A DNA stretch of 64,000 bases from an uncultured Candidatus Melainabacteria bacterium. GTDB lineage: Bacteria > Cyanobacteriota > Vampirovibrionia > Gastranaerophilales > Gastranaerophilaceae. Within the stretch, counting starts at the first letter, position 1; each line of letters opens with the position of its first letter. The notes under the pieces were generated by a model. The model was not told where the DNA came from and searched no databases. It saw only the letters and a list, made by a program, of their open reading frames with translations. A program made the translations under genes and the position numbers. Of the stretch, positions 51,955 through 59,327 are shown one piece after another. The stretch lies in NCBI GenBank assembly GCA_934728585.1, contig CAKVDZ010000003.1:1-64000 (forward strand), in the 5' to 3' direction.

Positions 51955-53361
51955 TTATTTTTCTACATATAATGAACCGTTTTTGATAACTCTGTCAGCT
52001 CTGTCTAAAAGTGCTTGAAGTTCAGGAGTCATATCATCTTTTGGTTTTGCTTGTTGAGCAACTGGCGCTTGAACTTGAGGTTCTGGTTTAATTGGAGCAG
52101 CTGAAGCTGATGGAATATAGCCAGTGTAGCCTGATTTATTTGTTTTTACAGGATTTGTAACTGTCGCTGTAGCTGTAGCATCTTTGTCAGCCAATTTATC
52201 AGCATAAGCTTTCATTTCTTCTCTAGTCATCATTGGTGAAGTTTGACCAGCAACTGAATCTTTTTGAGCAACTAAGTTTTTTAATGTTGCATTAACTGCT
52301 TTTGATTCAGGAGTATCTTCACCCTCATTGATTAATCTTTCAGCCGCTTGTTGAACTAATGCATCAAACACTTCTGGGTCATTTTGAGCAGCTTGTGCAA
52401 GTTTTACAGCTTCTTCTTCTTGAGCTTTTTCTAATTCAGATTTGCCTAAAACTTTTGTTACGGCTTTATTTGCGAAGTGTTCACCAACAGTACCAACTGC
52501 ATAAGAACCAACTTGACCAGCTATAGCACCAATTACCGCGCCAATTTTTTTATTACCAATTGCTGCACCTAAAACTTCACCAGCTTTTGAGCCTAATGCA
52601 GAACCTGCAACCCAACCAGCTACACCAGTTACAACTTTAGCAACTGAACGACCTAATTGTTTAATACCACGTTTGAAACCTAGTTTTTTGAAAGTTGGAA
52701 TTACATTTGCAAAAGTTTCAACACCACCTTGTACAACTAACATGAATGTACCAGATTCGTTGTTATAAGCGTCCATACATTTTTTAAATGTAGGAGATTT
52801 TGCAGCCATGTTTTTTGTAGCTTGGTTTAATTTTGTAATACCTAAAGCTTTTTTTGTTTTAGCAAAAATGCCAGTAGCTTTAGCAGTAGTTTCAGCATAA
52901 GAAGCAGCATCAGCTTTAGCTAAAGCGCTCATAGCTTTCTTTACAACTTCTTTGTTTGTTGGATTTGCTTTTGCTGTTTCAGCTAAAGTTTGAGCTTTTT
53001 TGTATAAATCTTGTGATGCTGAAGACAAGTTCTTTAAATATTCAGCTTGTGGAATATTTGCAAGAACTTCTTTTGCATCAGCAACCCTTAAAACACCGCC
53101 AATACCGCCATTTTTCAAAACTTGGTGAGCTTCTTGACCATGTTTTACGACTTCAGCAAAAGCCTTTTTATATTGACCTCTGTTATTTTTTAACCATTGA
53201 TAACCCTCATAACCACACATCATTGTTGGGTATGAAGCAACTTGATCAACTGTTAATTTTTCAGCATTATCAGTCAAAGGTACACCAGTAGCATATTTTG
53301 CAAGATTGATTAAATCTTTCAAAGCATACATATTTGATTGTGAATTAATACCGTTAACCAT
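51955..53361 (-). CDS. Uncharacterised helical protein with a glycine-zipper segment
   Basis: 468 residues from the ATG at 53361 (a TTG 9 bases earlier is possible). Residues about 1-210 are Ala/Lys-rich helix. A Gly/Ala segment (about 235-305: GVAGWVAGSALGSKAGEVLG, IGAVIGAIAGQVGSYAVG) looks like a glycine zipper able to enter or span a membrane. The tail is Pro/Gln/Ala-rich. There is no signal peptide. The minus-strand sequence before it has GGCAATTTT and TATATAAG boxes that recur before the 67-residue gene. No family recognised; a toxin-like or surface role is only speculation. Confidence 0.85.
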   Translation of the reverse strand: MVNGINSQSNMYALKDLINLAKYATGVPLTDNAEKLTVDQVASYPTMMCGYEGYQWLKNNRGQYKKAFAEVVKHGQEAHQVLKNGGIGGVLRVADAKEVLANIPQAEYLKNLSSASQDLYKKAQTLAETAKANPTNKEVVKKAMSALAKADAASYAETTAKATGIFAKTKKALGITKLNQATKNMAAKSPTFKKCMDAYNNESGTFMLVVQGGVETFANVIPTFKKLGFKRGIKQLGRSVAKVVTGVAGWVAGSALGSKAGEVLGAAIGNKKIGAVIGAIAGQVGSYAVGTVGEHFANKAVTKVLGKSELEKAQEEEAVKLAQAAQNDPEVFDALVQQAAERLINEGEDTPESKAVNATLKNLVAQKDSVAGQTSPMMTREEMKAYADKLADKDATATATVTNPVKTNKSGYTGYIPSASAAPIKPEPQVQAPVAQQAKPKDDMTPELQALLDRADRVIKNGSLYVEK

Positions 53362-53494
53362 TTTTACCAAAAAATATAATTTACCTTACTTATATAAAAA
53401 CATGTTGGTAGCGAAAATTGCCTAAAATACATGCTTTTGGGTGGTTTATTAACAAATGTAACAAAATTTAGCCATGCTGAAATCCGACCTTTCG

Positions 53495-53519
53495 AAAATA
53501 CTTTATATAGGAGTAAGAG
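53495..53519 (+). promoter_or_regulatory. Shared promoter motif AAAATACTTtATATAgGAGTAAG
   Basis: The same string occurs on the minus strand at 57681-57707 and 61470-61494. It is followed by ACGAGG and the start at 53548. Probably a -10 region with conserved initial transcript. Confidence 0.5.
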
Positions 53520-53547
53520 TGAGAAACAAAAAACGAGGTAGTAGAGT

Positions 53548-53709
53548 ATGGCAATTAAAGAATTAAAATTAAGTGATAAAAAAGTAGATGAAGCAACAGC
53601 AGTAGTACCTGCAATTGCACAACCAGAATTTGTTGACAGATCAGAAATGTTATTTTCATACATGAATATGATTGCATTCAACAACAAAGTAGATTTAAAA
53701 CTTCAATAA
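53548..53709 (+). CDS. 53-residue small protein, uncharacterised
   Basis: ATG at 53548 follows ACGAGGTAGTAG. The product starts MAIKELKLSDKKVDEATAVV and ends NNKVDLKLQ; it is soluble, with a hydrophobic FSYMNMIAF patch. A promoter motif (53495) and a strong terminator (53813) frame it as a single-gene transcript. A CA-rich, G-poor 3' UTR (about 53742-53788) follows. No family recognised. Confidence 0.7.
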   Translation: MAIKELKLSDKKVDEATAVVPAIAQPEFVDRSEMLFSYMNMIAFNNKVDLKLQ

Positions 53710-53812
53710 TAAGTCTGAAAGTTTAAATAAAGAGAGTTTTTTAACACACACACTACTAACTACACTCACACTTACACACTACCTACCTTTTAAAATGTTT
53801 TAAAAAACATTC

Positions 53813-53844
53813 GCCTGATTCCAAACGGAGCAGGCTTTTTTTTT
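53813..53844 (+). terminator. Terminator after the 53-residue gene
   Basis: GCCTG and CAGGC with inner TCC/GGA pairs, then T9. Confidence 0.8.
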
Positions 53845-53870
53845 GCGCGAGTGAGCTGAGGCTGGAGAGA

Positions 53871-53904
53871 TTTTGATTTTGTGATGTAATCACTTAAATC
53901 AAAA
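53871..53904. repeat. Long hairpin in the repeat-rich intergenic region
   Basis: TTTTGATTTTGTGAT and ATCACTTAAATCAAAA pair around GTA, nearly perfectly over 15-16 bp. Confidence 0.7.
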
Positions 53905-53922
53905 CTCGGAATTGCCGTTACA

Positions 53923-53950
53923 CGCGAGCGAGTAAGAAAGCGGATTTTGC
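53923..53950. repeat. 28-bp direct repeat, copy 1
   Basis: Starts CGCGAGCGAGTAAGAAAGCG; identical to 54053-54080. The whole 53846-54106 interval is GC-richer, full of GCGA motifs, and carries no credible gene. Confidence 0.85.
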
Positions 53951-54052
53951 GTAGGCTGAAGCGAAGCGAAATGCCGAAGTAGCGAGGACATAGCGAATAA
54001 CAACGACAGTGAAATGAGCGACTCGTCCGAGTGAAGCAATAATCCAAGATAG

Positions 54053-54080
54053 CGCGAGCGAGTAAGAAAGCGGATTTTGC
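54053..54080. repeat. 28-bp direct repeat, copy 2
   Basis: Exact copy of 53923-53950, 130 bp away. Confidence 0.85.
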
Positions 54081-54130
54081 AAAGAACGCCCGCTCACAGT
54101 TCACAACTCATATTCACCAAGCACCATTTA

Positions 54131-55498
54131 CTACTTCACGACTGCAGAAGTTAGAGCATCTAAAATTCTTTTTGCCTCTATAATCTTTATTCCATCGAAT
54201 TTTTCAGATAACTTATTTGAAGCAGGGATAACCGCACGTTTAAAACCTAATTTTTGAGCCTCGTAAATTCTTTTTTCAATATCGTTAACTGGTCTAAGCT
54301 CGCCAGACAAGCCTATTTCGCCAATAAACACTGTTTGCATATCGACAGTCACATCGTTTAGGCAAGTAGCAATTGCAACTGCAATACCTAAATCTGCTGC
54401 AGGTTCTGAAATATCAACACCACCAATAACATTAACGTATACATCTTGTTTAGAAAGATTTAGTCCAACTCTTTTTTCTAAAACTGCCAAAATTTGCAAA
54501 ACTCTTGATGTATCAACACCGTTTGCAATTCTTCTAGGGCTAGGATATGGAGTAACACCAACTAGCGCTTGAATTTCTAGTAACAAAGGTCGTGTACCCT
54601 CATTTGTTACTATAATTACACTTCCTGGGGTTGCCATGTGGTTTTCGTTTAAAAATAATTCACTCGGATTTGTTATTTCAACCAAACCACTTGAATGCAT
54701 ATCAAACATACCAACTTCAGAAGTAGTACCAAAACGGTTTTTTACTGCTCGTAAAAGTCTATATGACTTGTATTTGTCACCCTCAAATTGAATAACCGCG
54801 TCAACCATGTGTTCCAAAACTTTAGGACCTGCGATATTACCCTCTTTTGTCACATGCCCGATAACAATTACTGTAATATTTTCAGTTTTCGCAATTTGCA
54901 TCAAATAGTTACAGCACTCGCGAACTTGACTTACACTACCAGCAGAAGATGCAATATTTTCAGTATAAATTGATTGAATGCTATCAACCACCAAAATATC
55001 TGGTTTAATCTCTTTTAATTGAGCGCGGATTTGTTCTAAATTTGTTTGGGGATAAATATATAGCTTATCGCTACTAATATTAAGCCTTTGCGCTCTTAAT
55101 TTAACCTGACTTGCAGATTCTTCTGCAGAAGTGTACAAAACTTTTTTACCTTGTTTGCAAAGCTCACCACTTGTTTGCAAAACCAGCGTAGATTTACCAA
55201 TCCCAGGGTCGCCAGCAAGTAAAATCAAAGAGCCTTGAACCAATCCTCCGCCCAAAACTCTATCAAATTCTGAAATATTTGTGCTTATTCTAACGCTTTC
55301 ATCAATGTCAATTTCATTTATTAAAACTGGTTTTTCTTTGTTTAAAAATTCCGAAGCAGGAATTTTTCCAGCAACAGACTTTGTTTCTATTTCTTCTACA
55401 AAGCTACCCCAAGAACCGCATTCGGGACATTTTCCCAAATACCCAGCTGTTTCATAACCACATTCTTGACACACATATTTTGATTTAACTTTTGCCAT
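54131..55498 (-). CDS. radA: DNA repair/recombination protein RadA
   Basis: 455 residues: zinc finger CQECGYETAGYLGKCPECGS (residues 10-29), RecA-like core with Walker A GDPGIGKST and Walker B ILVVDSIQ, the RadA motif KNRFG, and a C-terminal Lon-like domain (GGVDISEPAADLGIAVAI). It drives branch migration in recombination, including transformation. TATAAT at 55505-55510 is 6 nt before the ATG and there is no Shine-Dalgarno. Confidence 0.97.
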   Translation of the reverse strand: MAKVKSKYVCQECGYETAGYLGKCPECGSWGSFVEEIETKSVAGKIPASEFLNKEKPVLINEIDIDESVRISTNISEFDRVLGGGLVQGSLILLAGDPGIGKSTLVLQTSGELCKQGKKVLYTSAEESASQVKLRAQRLNISSDKLYIYPQTNLEQIRAQLKEIKPDILVVDSIQSIYTENIASSAGSVSQVRECCNYLMQIAKTENITVIVIGHVTKEGNIAGPKVLEHMVDAVIQFEGDKYKSYRLLRAVKNRFGTTSEVGMFDMHSSGLVEITNPSELFLNENHMATPGSVIIVTNEGTRPLLLEIQALVGVTPYPSPRRIANGVDTSRVLQILAVLEKRVGLNLSKQDVYVNVIGGVDISEPAADLGIAVAIATCLNDVTVDMQTVFIGEIGLSGELRPVNDIEKRIYEAQKLGFKRAVIPASNKLSEKFDGIKIIEAKRILDALTSAVVK

Positions 55499-55512
55499 AA
55501 AACAATTATATT

Positions 55513-55893
55513 CTAAACATTCAAAAATTTACAGATGCGATTAACCCAAAGTTTGAAAGTACTTGAGCGATTAATCTCAATTTCGCGGTAGTATTTGTTA
55601 TAGTTTTTGATAATATTTTTGGGTAATTCCGAACCACGTTGCAAAGTACGTGCAATTTGTTCAAGGTAGCTATCTTGTTCATCTCTATACAACAAATCAC
55701 GACGTCGCAAATCTTCATCAGCCTCCCTGTGAATTAAGGCATGATAAGCACTTTTAATAGACGCATCTTTTACATCTTTAGGAAATTTTTTCAAGGCTTC
55801 ACGCACAATAATTCTGTCTGTCAAAACAGCAATAATCAAATCCCCGATGTATTTTCGAGCGCTTCCAATATTTTCAAATTCAATATCTTGCAT
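55513..55893 (-). CDS. Uncharacterised protein coupled to a BlaI-like regulator
   Basis: 126 residues from ATG 55893, mostly helical and charged (REALKKFPKDVKDASIKSAYHALIHREADEDLRRRD). The HREADEDLRRRD segment is striking but I cannot tie it to a family. Its start lies 4 bases after the stop of the regulator gene, so they form a two-gene operon. Confidence 0.8.
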   Translation of the reverse strand: MQDIEFENIGSARKYIGDLIIAVLTDRIIVREALKKFPKDVKDASIKSAYHALIHREADEDLRRRDLLYRDEQDSYLEQIARTLQRGSELPKNIIKNYNKYYREIEINRSSTFKLWVNRICKFLNV

Positions 55894-55897
55894 CAAC

Positions 55898-56236
55898 TTA
55901 TACTAAATCTAGGCATTGAGATTCAATGAAACGCATTAATTTTGTATCATCGCCATTGAAAAATCTACTTGAAACTTCTTTAATAGCAACAATAGCCATT
56001 TCATTTTTATCCATAACAGTCTTGTAGAAGAACTTTTTACCAGCTCTATAACGAACTAACAAATCTTTTGAGCTTAATCTATCCATAACTGTTTTAACGG
56101 TTGTGTATGCTCTTTCCATACCGCATTCTGACATATTGTCAACAACATCTTTAACAGATATGTTCATATCTTCATCAATTTCTTGTAATTTCCATACTGA
56201 ATTTAAGATTTCAATTTCCAAAGTTCCTAATGACAT
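55898..56236 (-). CDS. BlaI/MecI-type transcriptional repressor
   Basis: 112 residues with the winged-helix pattern of the family: LGTLEIEILNSVWKL, VKDVVDNM, MERAYTTVKTVMDRLSSKDLLVRYRAGKKFFY. Such repressors bind as dimers and are often cleaved by a BlaR1 protease; none is adjacent. The C-terminal 35 residues (dimerisation) are short but present. GAGGGAAG precedes the ATG. Confidence 0.88.
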   Translation of the reverse strand: MSLGTLEIEILNSVWKLQEIDEDMNISVKDVVDNMSECGMERAYTTVKTVMDRLSSKDLLVRYRAGKKFFYKTVMDKNEMAIVAIKEVSSRFFNGDDTKLMRFIESQCLDLV

Positions 56237-56320
56237 GCTTACTTCCCTCGTTAAATTTTAAACTATTACAAACATAATAATAGAAATAAAAATAAAAATC
56301 AAGAGAAATATATACAAATA

Positions 56321-56563
56321 TTAATCAAGTAGACCCTCAGTTGGTTCACCTAAGTAAATAATACCTGGAACTCTTTGTTTTTGGCAAGAAGATGGTATTT
56401 TATAACCATCTTTCGTATAAAATCTTGAATTTCCTTTATTAATCAACCCTTTTTGGTTTTTTACTGTAGAAGTTGTCATTTGAGCATTAAACATAGGCAC
56501 GCCAACAGCGCAGAACACAACAAAGGCAATAGTTCCTATTGAAATCTTAATCAAATGCTTCAT
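56321..56563 (-). CDS. Small exported or membrane-anchored protein
   Basis: From ATG 56563 the product has 80 residues: basic start and a hydrophobic stretch (about 4-26, KISIGTIAFVVFCAVGVPMF), then a short polar domain with one Cys and TKDGYKIPSSCQKQ. No family recognised. A longer frame from 56674 lacks a ribosome site. Confidence 0.65.
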   Translation of the reverse strand: MKHLIKISIGTIAFVVFCAVGVPMFNAQMTTSTVKNQKGLINKGNSRFYTKDGYKIPSSCQKQRVPGIIYLGEPTEGLLD

Positions 56564-56649
56564 GGGGTAGCTCACTTTCTCTACTACCATTATAACATTT
56601 TTTATTATACTTTTAAACCCCCAATCAGGTAATTGTGAAAAATTTCTCA

Positions 56650-56681
56650 AAAAAAAAAGTTTGCGGAACAGCAAACTTTGA
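56650..56681 (-). terminator. Terminator of the gene at 56731
   Basis: AAAGTTTGC / GCAAACTTT stem followed by T10 on the minus strand. Confidence 0.9.
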
Positions 56682-56730
56682 AAAACATAGGGAAGGAAAT
56701 AAGGAAATTTAAATTTTTATTAAAACTTAA

Positions 56731-57159
56731 TTAAGCAACGTTGATGAATAAGTATTCAGTTGTTTCTTTTTTGTCTGAATCTTTTTTGTTGTAGTTTAAA
56801 ACATCACCGTTGTAGAAAGGGTTTGAGCCTTCTTTATCTTTTTTAACTGAATCAAATTTAACAACATCAGCCATTTTAGAAGATTTTCTAGTTTCAGCTG
56901 CTTTTGTTTGTAAGAATTTGATAGCAGTTTCTAAATTGTTGTTTAAAGTAACTTGTAAGCCTGCACCTGACATAGCAACTTGACGTGCAGTTAAAGCGTC
57001 GATTTCACCGTTGTATAAGTCAACATCAACTCTGTTAGCAAATTCATTAGTAGCAGATTTAACTTGAGCGTTTGCCAAGATATCTCTAGTTACTGATTTT
57101 AATGTTGTAGCATCAATTCCTTGATAATATTGTTGAGCATAAGATACGTTTAAAGCCAT
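56731..57159 (-). CDS. Flagella-coregulated protein of unknown function
   Basis: 142 residues from the ATG at 57159 (MALNVSYAQQYYQGIDATTL...); the region before it (GGGAAATGTGGATTATG) resembles that of the MGxxASQARLL genes. It is helical for about 100 residues with Asn/Ala-rich amphipathic stretches, then a polar end. There is no signal peptide. A sigma-28-type promoter at 57203-57230 places it in the late flagellar set. It could be a chaperone, cap or filament-associated protein; no homology to FlgN, FliS or FlaG is evident. Confidence 0.82.
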   Translation of the reverse strand: MALNVSYAQQYYQGIDATTLKSVTRDILANAQVKSATNEFANRVDVDLYNGEIDALTARQVAMSGAGLQVTLNNNLETAIKFLQTKAAETRKSSKMADVVKFDSVKKDKEGSNPFYNGDVLNYNKKDSDKKETTEYLFINVA

Positions 57160-57202
57160 AATCCACATTTCCCTAATTAATTTGTTTTCCCTTACAAGTT
57201 TT

Positions 57203-57230
57203 ATATCGGCACACTTGCATGAAAACTTTA
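57203..57230 (-). promoter_or_regulatory. Sigma-28-type promoter before the 142-residue gene
   Basis: Minus strand TAAAGTTT (57223-57230), 12 bp, GCCGATAT (57203-57210). Both boxes match the flagellin promoter exactly; the spacer is one base longer. Confidence 0.75.
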
Positions 57231-57314
57231 GGATTTTGAATTATCTTTGTAATATTTCGTTACAATAGCAAATAGTGAGGCGTTAAATTTAGAATGTGAG
57301 CTGACGCTATACCT

Positions 57315-57406
57315 AAAATCCAAAATAAAAAGTCTGTCAATAATAGAATTGGCAGACATTAAATAAACACGAGGATATTAAGAGAGAGAGTATAAATAAA
57401 TCTTTT
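57315..57406 (-). repeat. 92-bp repeat, copy 1, with terminator
   Basis: Differs from 61286-61377 at two positions. On the minus strand GTCTGCCAAT-TCTATT-ATTGACAGAC (57332-57357) is a 10-bp stem (one G-T pair) followed by TTTTTATTTT, so it ends the transcript of the 67-residue gene. Confidence 0.9.
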
Positions 57407-57455
57407 ATATAAATTAAACTTACCTCGATATTGTTTAATTTATCTTAAGCGGAAA

Positions 57456-57659
57456 TTAGTTGTTGCTTAAAACTAATTTCAAAGTTGCCATGTTTTTGAT
57501 TGACAACATTTTGTGTTTGTTGTGTTGAGAATTAGAGATTTCAAAAATTCTGCACATTCTACGGATTTCTTCAGCTTCAGCAAAAGTATTAACTCTATAT
57601 ACGTTGTTGATCGGGTCTGCTACAACTGACATAATAGTGTTTAATTCTTGTTCTTTCAT
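57456..57659 (-). CDS. 67-residue small protein, uncharacterised
   Basis: GAGAGGATATTTTCA precedes the ATG. The product is helical and soluble (MKEQELNTIMSVVADPINNV, then FAEAEEIRRMCRIFEISNSQ). A promoter region (57681-57730) and the repeat terminator frame a single-gene transcript. No family recognised. The same promoter and terminator occur at 61286-61520 without this coding sequence. Confidence 0.7.
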   Translation of the reverse strand: MKEQELNTIMSVVADPINNVYRVNTFAEAEEIRRMCRIFEISNSQHNKHKMLSIKNMATLKLVLSNN

Positions 57660-57680
57660 TGAAAATATCCTCTCTTTAAT

Positions 57681-57707
57681 CTCTTTACTCTTTTATAAAG
57701 TATTTTT
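57681..57707 (-). promoter_or_regulatory. Shared promoter motif before the 67-residue gene
   Basis: Minus strand AAAAATACTTTATAAAAGAG then TAAAGAG; GGCAATTTTTT lies just upstream. The copy at 61470-61494 has the same order and spacing. Confidence 0.5.
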
Positions 57708-57801
57708 ATCTTAAAAAATTGCCTTTTTTGTTTTAACTTTGTTAACATGTTTTAACAATTGGCTACAATATATATATAATGAGGATTTCCAAGATGTCAA
57801 T

Positions 57802-57845
57802 AAAAGGGCGGAATTGCATGTTATACATGCAATTCCGCCCTTTTT
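57802..57845. terminator. Strong terminator of the prepilin pair
   Basis: AAAAGGGCGGAATTGCATG and CATGCAATTCCGCCCTTTT, a 19-bp stem. It follows the minus-strand prepilin at 57866. Confidence 0.92.
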
Positions 57846-57865
57846 AAATATAAAAATATAAAAAT

Positions 57866-58483
57866 TTACTTACATGATGTTTTTGTTTCCCATGCTACTC
57901 CACAACCTTTGTTGTAATCCATATTGCCATACTCAAGAACCCATTGTAAGTAATTAGAGTTAGTTGGTGCCTTACCAGATACAGGAGTATTATAAAAAGC
58001 CCGAATCTTAGATGTTGTAATACCATCTCCTAGCTCTATATGTATTCTAAAAATATCTTTTCCCTCTGTATTGTAACCTTTTTGAGGACCATCTAAGTCG
58101 ACTGTCAAATTTGAGGCATTAATTGTTGTTAAAACGTAACTGCAACAAAAACTTGAACCGTCTTTTAATATTGCATAATTTTTTCCACAAATAGCCATAC
58201 TTTGAGTACAAGTAGCATCCGTACAAACTTTTTTAACATTTAAAAACTCTTGTAAATGAGCATTTGTTTGAGCTTGCGTCCAATCTTTTGGGTCACCATA
58301 TTTTAAAACCGCCCTTTCATAAGCTGTTTCTAATTCTGTATAGACTTTTCTTGCTTTTGCTACATAAACTTGATCTTCTGAATTGTTTTTTAAGTTCGGT
58401 ACAACAAGCGTTGCAACAATACCTATTACACCCATTACAAGTAAACTTTCTGCCAATGTAAACGCTATAGATTTCTTTATCAT
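57866..58483 (-). CDS. Type IV prepilin-like protein
   Basis: 205 residues. Short leader MIKKSIA, then FTLAESLLVMGVIGIVATLV (cleavage and membrane helix), then KARKVYTELETAYERAVLKYG. The middle has two Cys pairs and the VDLDGPQKGYNTEGKDIF loop; the end is WVLEYGNMDYNKGCGVAWETKTSCK. AAAGGAAAAG precedes the ATG. It follows the other prepilin by 12 bases, a two-gene operon. It is likely a minor pilin or pseudopilin. Confidence 0.9.
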   Translation of the reverse strand: MIKKSIAFTLAESLLVMGVIGIVATLVVPNLKNNSEDQVYVAKARKVYTELETAYERAVLKYGDPKDWTQAQTNAHLQEFLNVKKVCTDATCTQSMAICGKNYAILKDGSSFCCSYVLTTINASNLTVDLDGPQKGYNTEGKDIFRIHIELGDGITTSKIRAFYNTPVSGKAPTNSNYLQWVLEYGNMDYNKGCGVAWETKTSCK

Positions 58484-58495
58484 AATACTTTTCCT

Positions 58496-59197
58496 TTATT
58501 TACAAGTTTTTTTTGTATCCCAGTCGAGTTCATCTAAACATCTTAAGTAATCCATGTTACCAGCTTTTATAACCCAAGCCGTAGTATAATTAAGAACAGC
58601 GCTTGGAATATTTTTGTTATACAACTGGTAACCCGTAGGTTTGATGTCATCAATGTCTATTATAAACTCAAACATATCAAAATCTGCTCTATTGTAGCCC
58701 TTATCTTTACTATCTATATCAACATATATTGAACCTAAATTAACAAGATATGAAGTATCATCTTCTTTAGAATCAACTTTAGAAAGAATTTCTTTTCCTG
58801 CATCAAGTGCCACAGAAATAGCTGTACCGTCTTTTAAAACTGCCGAATAAAATTTCTCATAATCTGTTTTAGCAATATTATCTACCTCAAAACAGCCATC
58901 GTCAAAACCACAAACTTTTTTTGTTTGCAAGTGTTTGAAAAATCTTTGCGCAAACAGTTCTGTCGTATATTCATCTGTGTCATTTTTTGTATACCAATTT
59001 TCAACAGGGCCATATTCGCTAATTACACCAGCATAAGCAGTTTGAAGTTCTACATAATCTTTTCTCAACTTAGAAACTGTCTGCTTTTCGTTCACATTAT
59101 TATTTAAATTTGGTAACACAAGCGCTGCAACTGTTCCGATAATTGCCATTACCAATATAAGCTCTGCCAGTGTAAATCCTATTAGTTTCTTAAACAA
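58496..59197 (-). CDS. Type IV prepilin-like protein
   Basis: 233 residues, TTG start at 59197 with GAGG upstream. Leader MFKKLIG, then FTLAELILVMAIIGTVAALV, then LRKDYVELQTAYAGVISEYGPVENWY. Near the end, the IYVDIDSKDKGYNRADFDMF loop and WVIKAGNMDYLRCLDELDW...KTCK repeat the family motif. First gene of the prepilin pair. Confidence 0.9.
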   Translation of the reverse strand: MFKKLIGFTLAELILVMAIIGTVAALVLPNLNNNVNEKQTVSKLRKDYVELQTAYAGVISEYGPVENWYTKNDTDEYTTELFAQRFFKHLQTKKVCGFDDGCFEVDNIAKTDYEKFYSAVLKDGTAISVALDAGKEILSKVDSKEDDTSYLVNLGSIYVDIDSKDKGYNRADFDMFEFIIDIDDIKPTGYQLYNKNIPSAVLNYTTAWVIKAGNMDYLRCLDELDWDTKKTCK

Positions 59198-59327
59198 AAC
59201 AAATACCTCATAAATCTGTTAATGAAATTGTAAACTTTTTAATTATCGTTGTCAAACAAAGTTAAACAAATGTAACCTTTTTGATTTTTTTTGAATTAAT
59301 TATAAAATTATTAAAGTGGAGGAAAAT

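Noticed and set aside
53790..54104. 104-residue frame on the minus strand
   Set aside because: It lies wholly in the repeat island and terminator, has no ribosome site and Arg/Ser/Phe-rich low-complexity translation.
57367..57400. GAGGATATTAAGAGAGAG as a ribosome site for a plus-strand gene
   Set aside because: No start codon and open frame follow in either copy of the repeat; the minus-strand terminator explains the conservation better.
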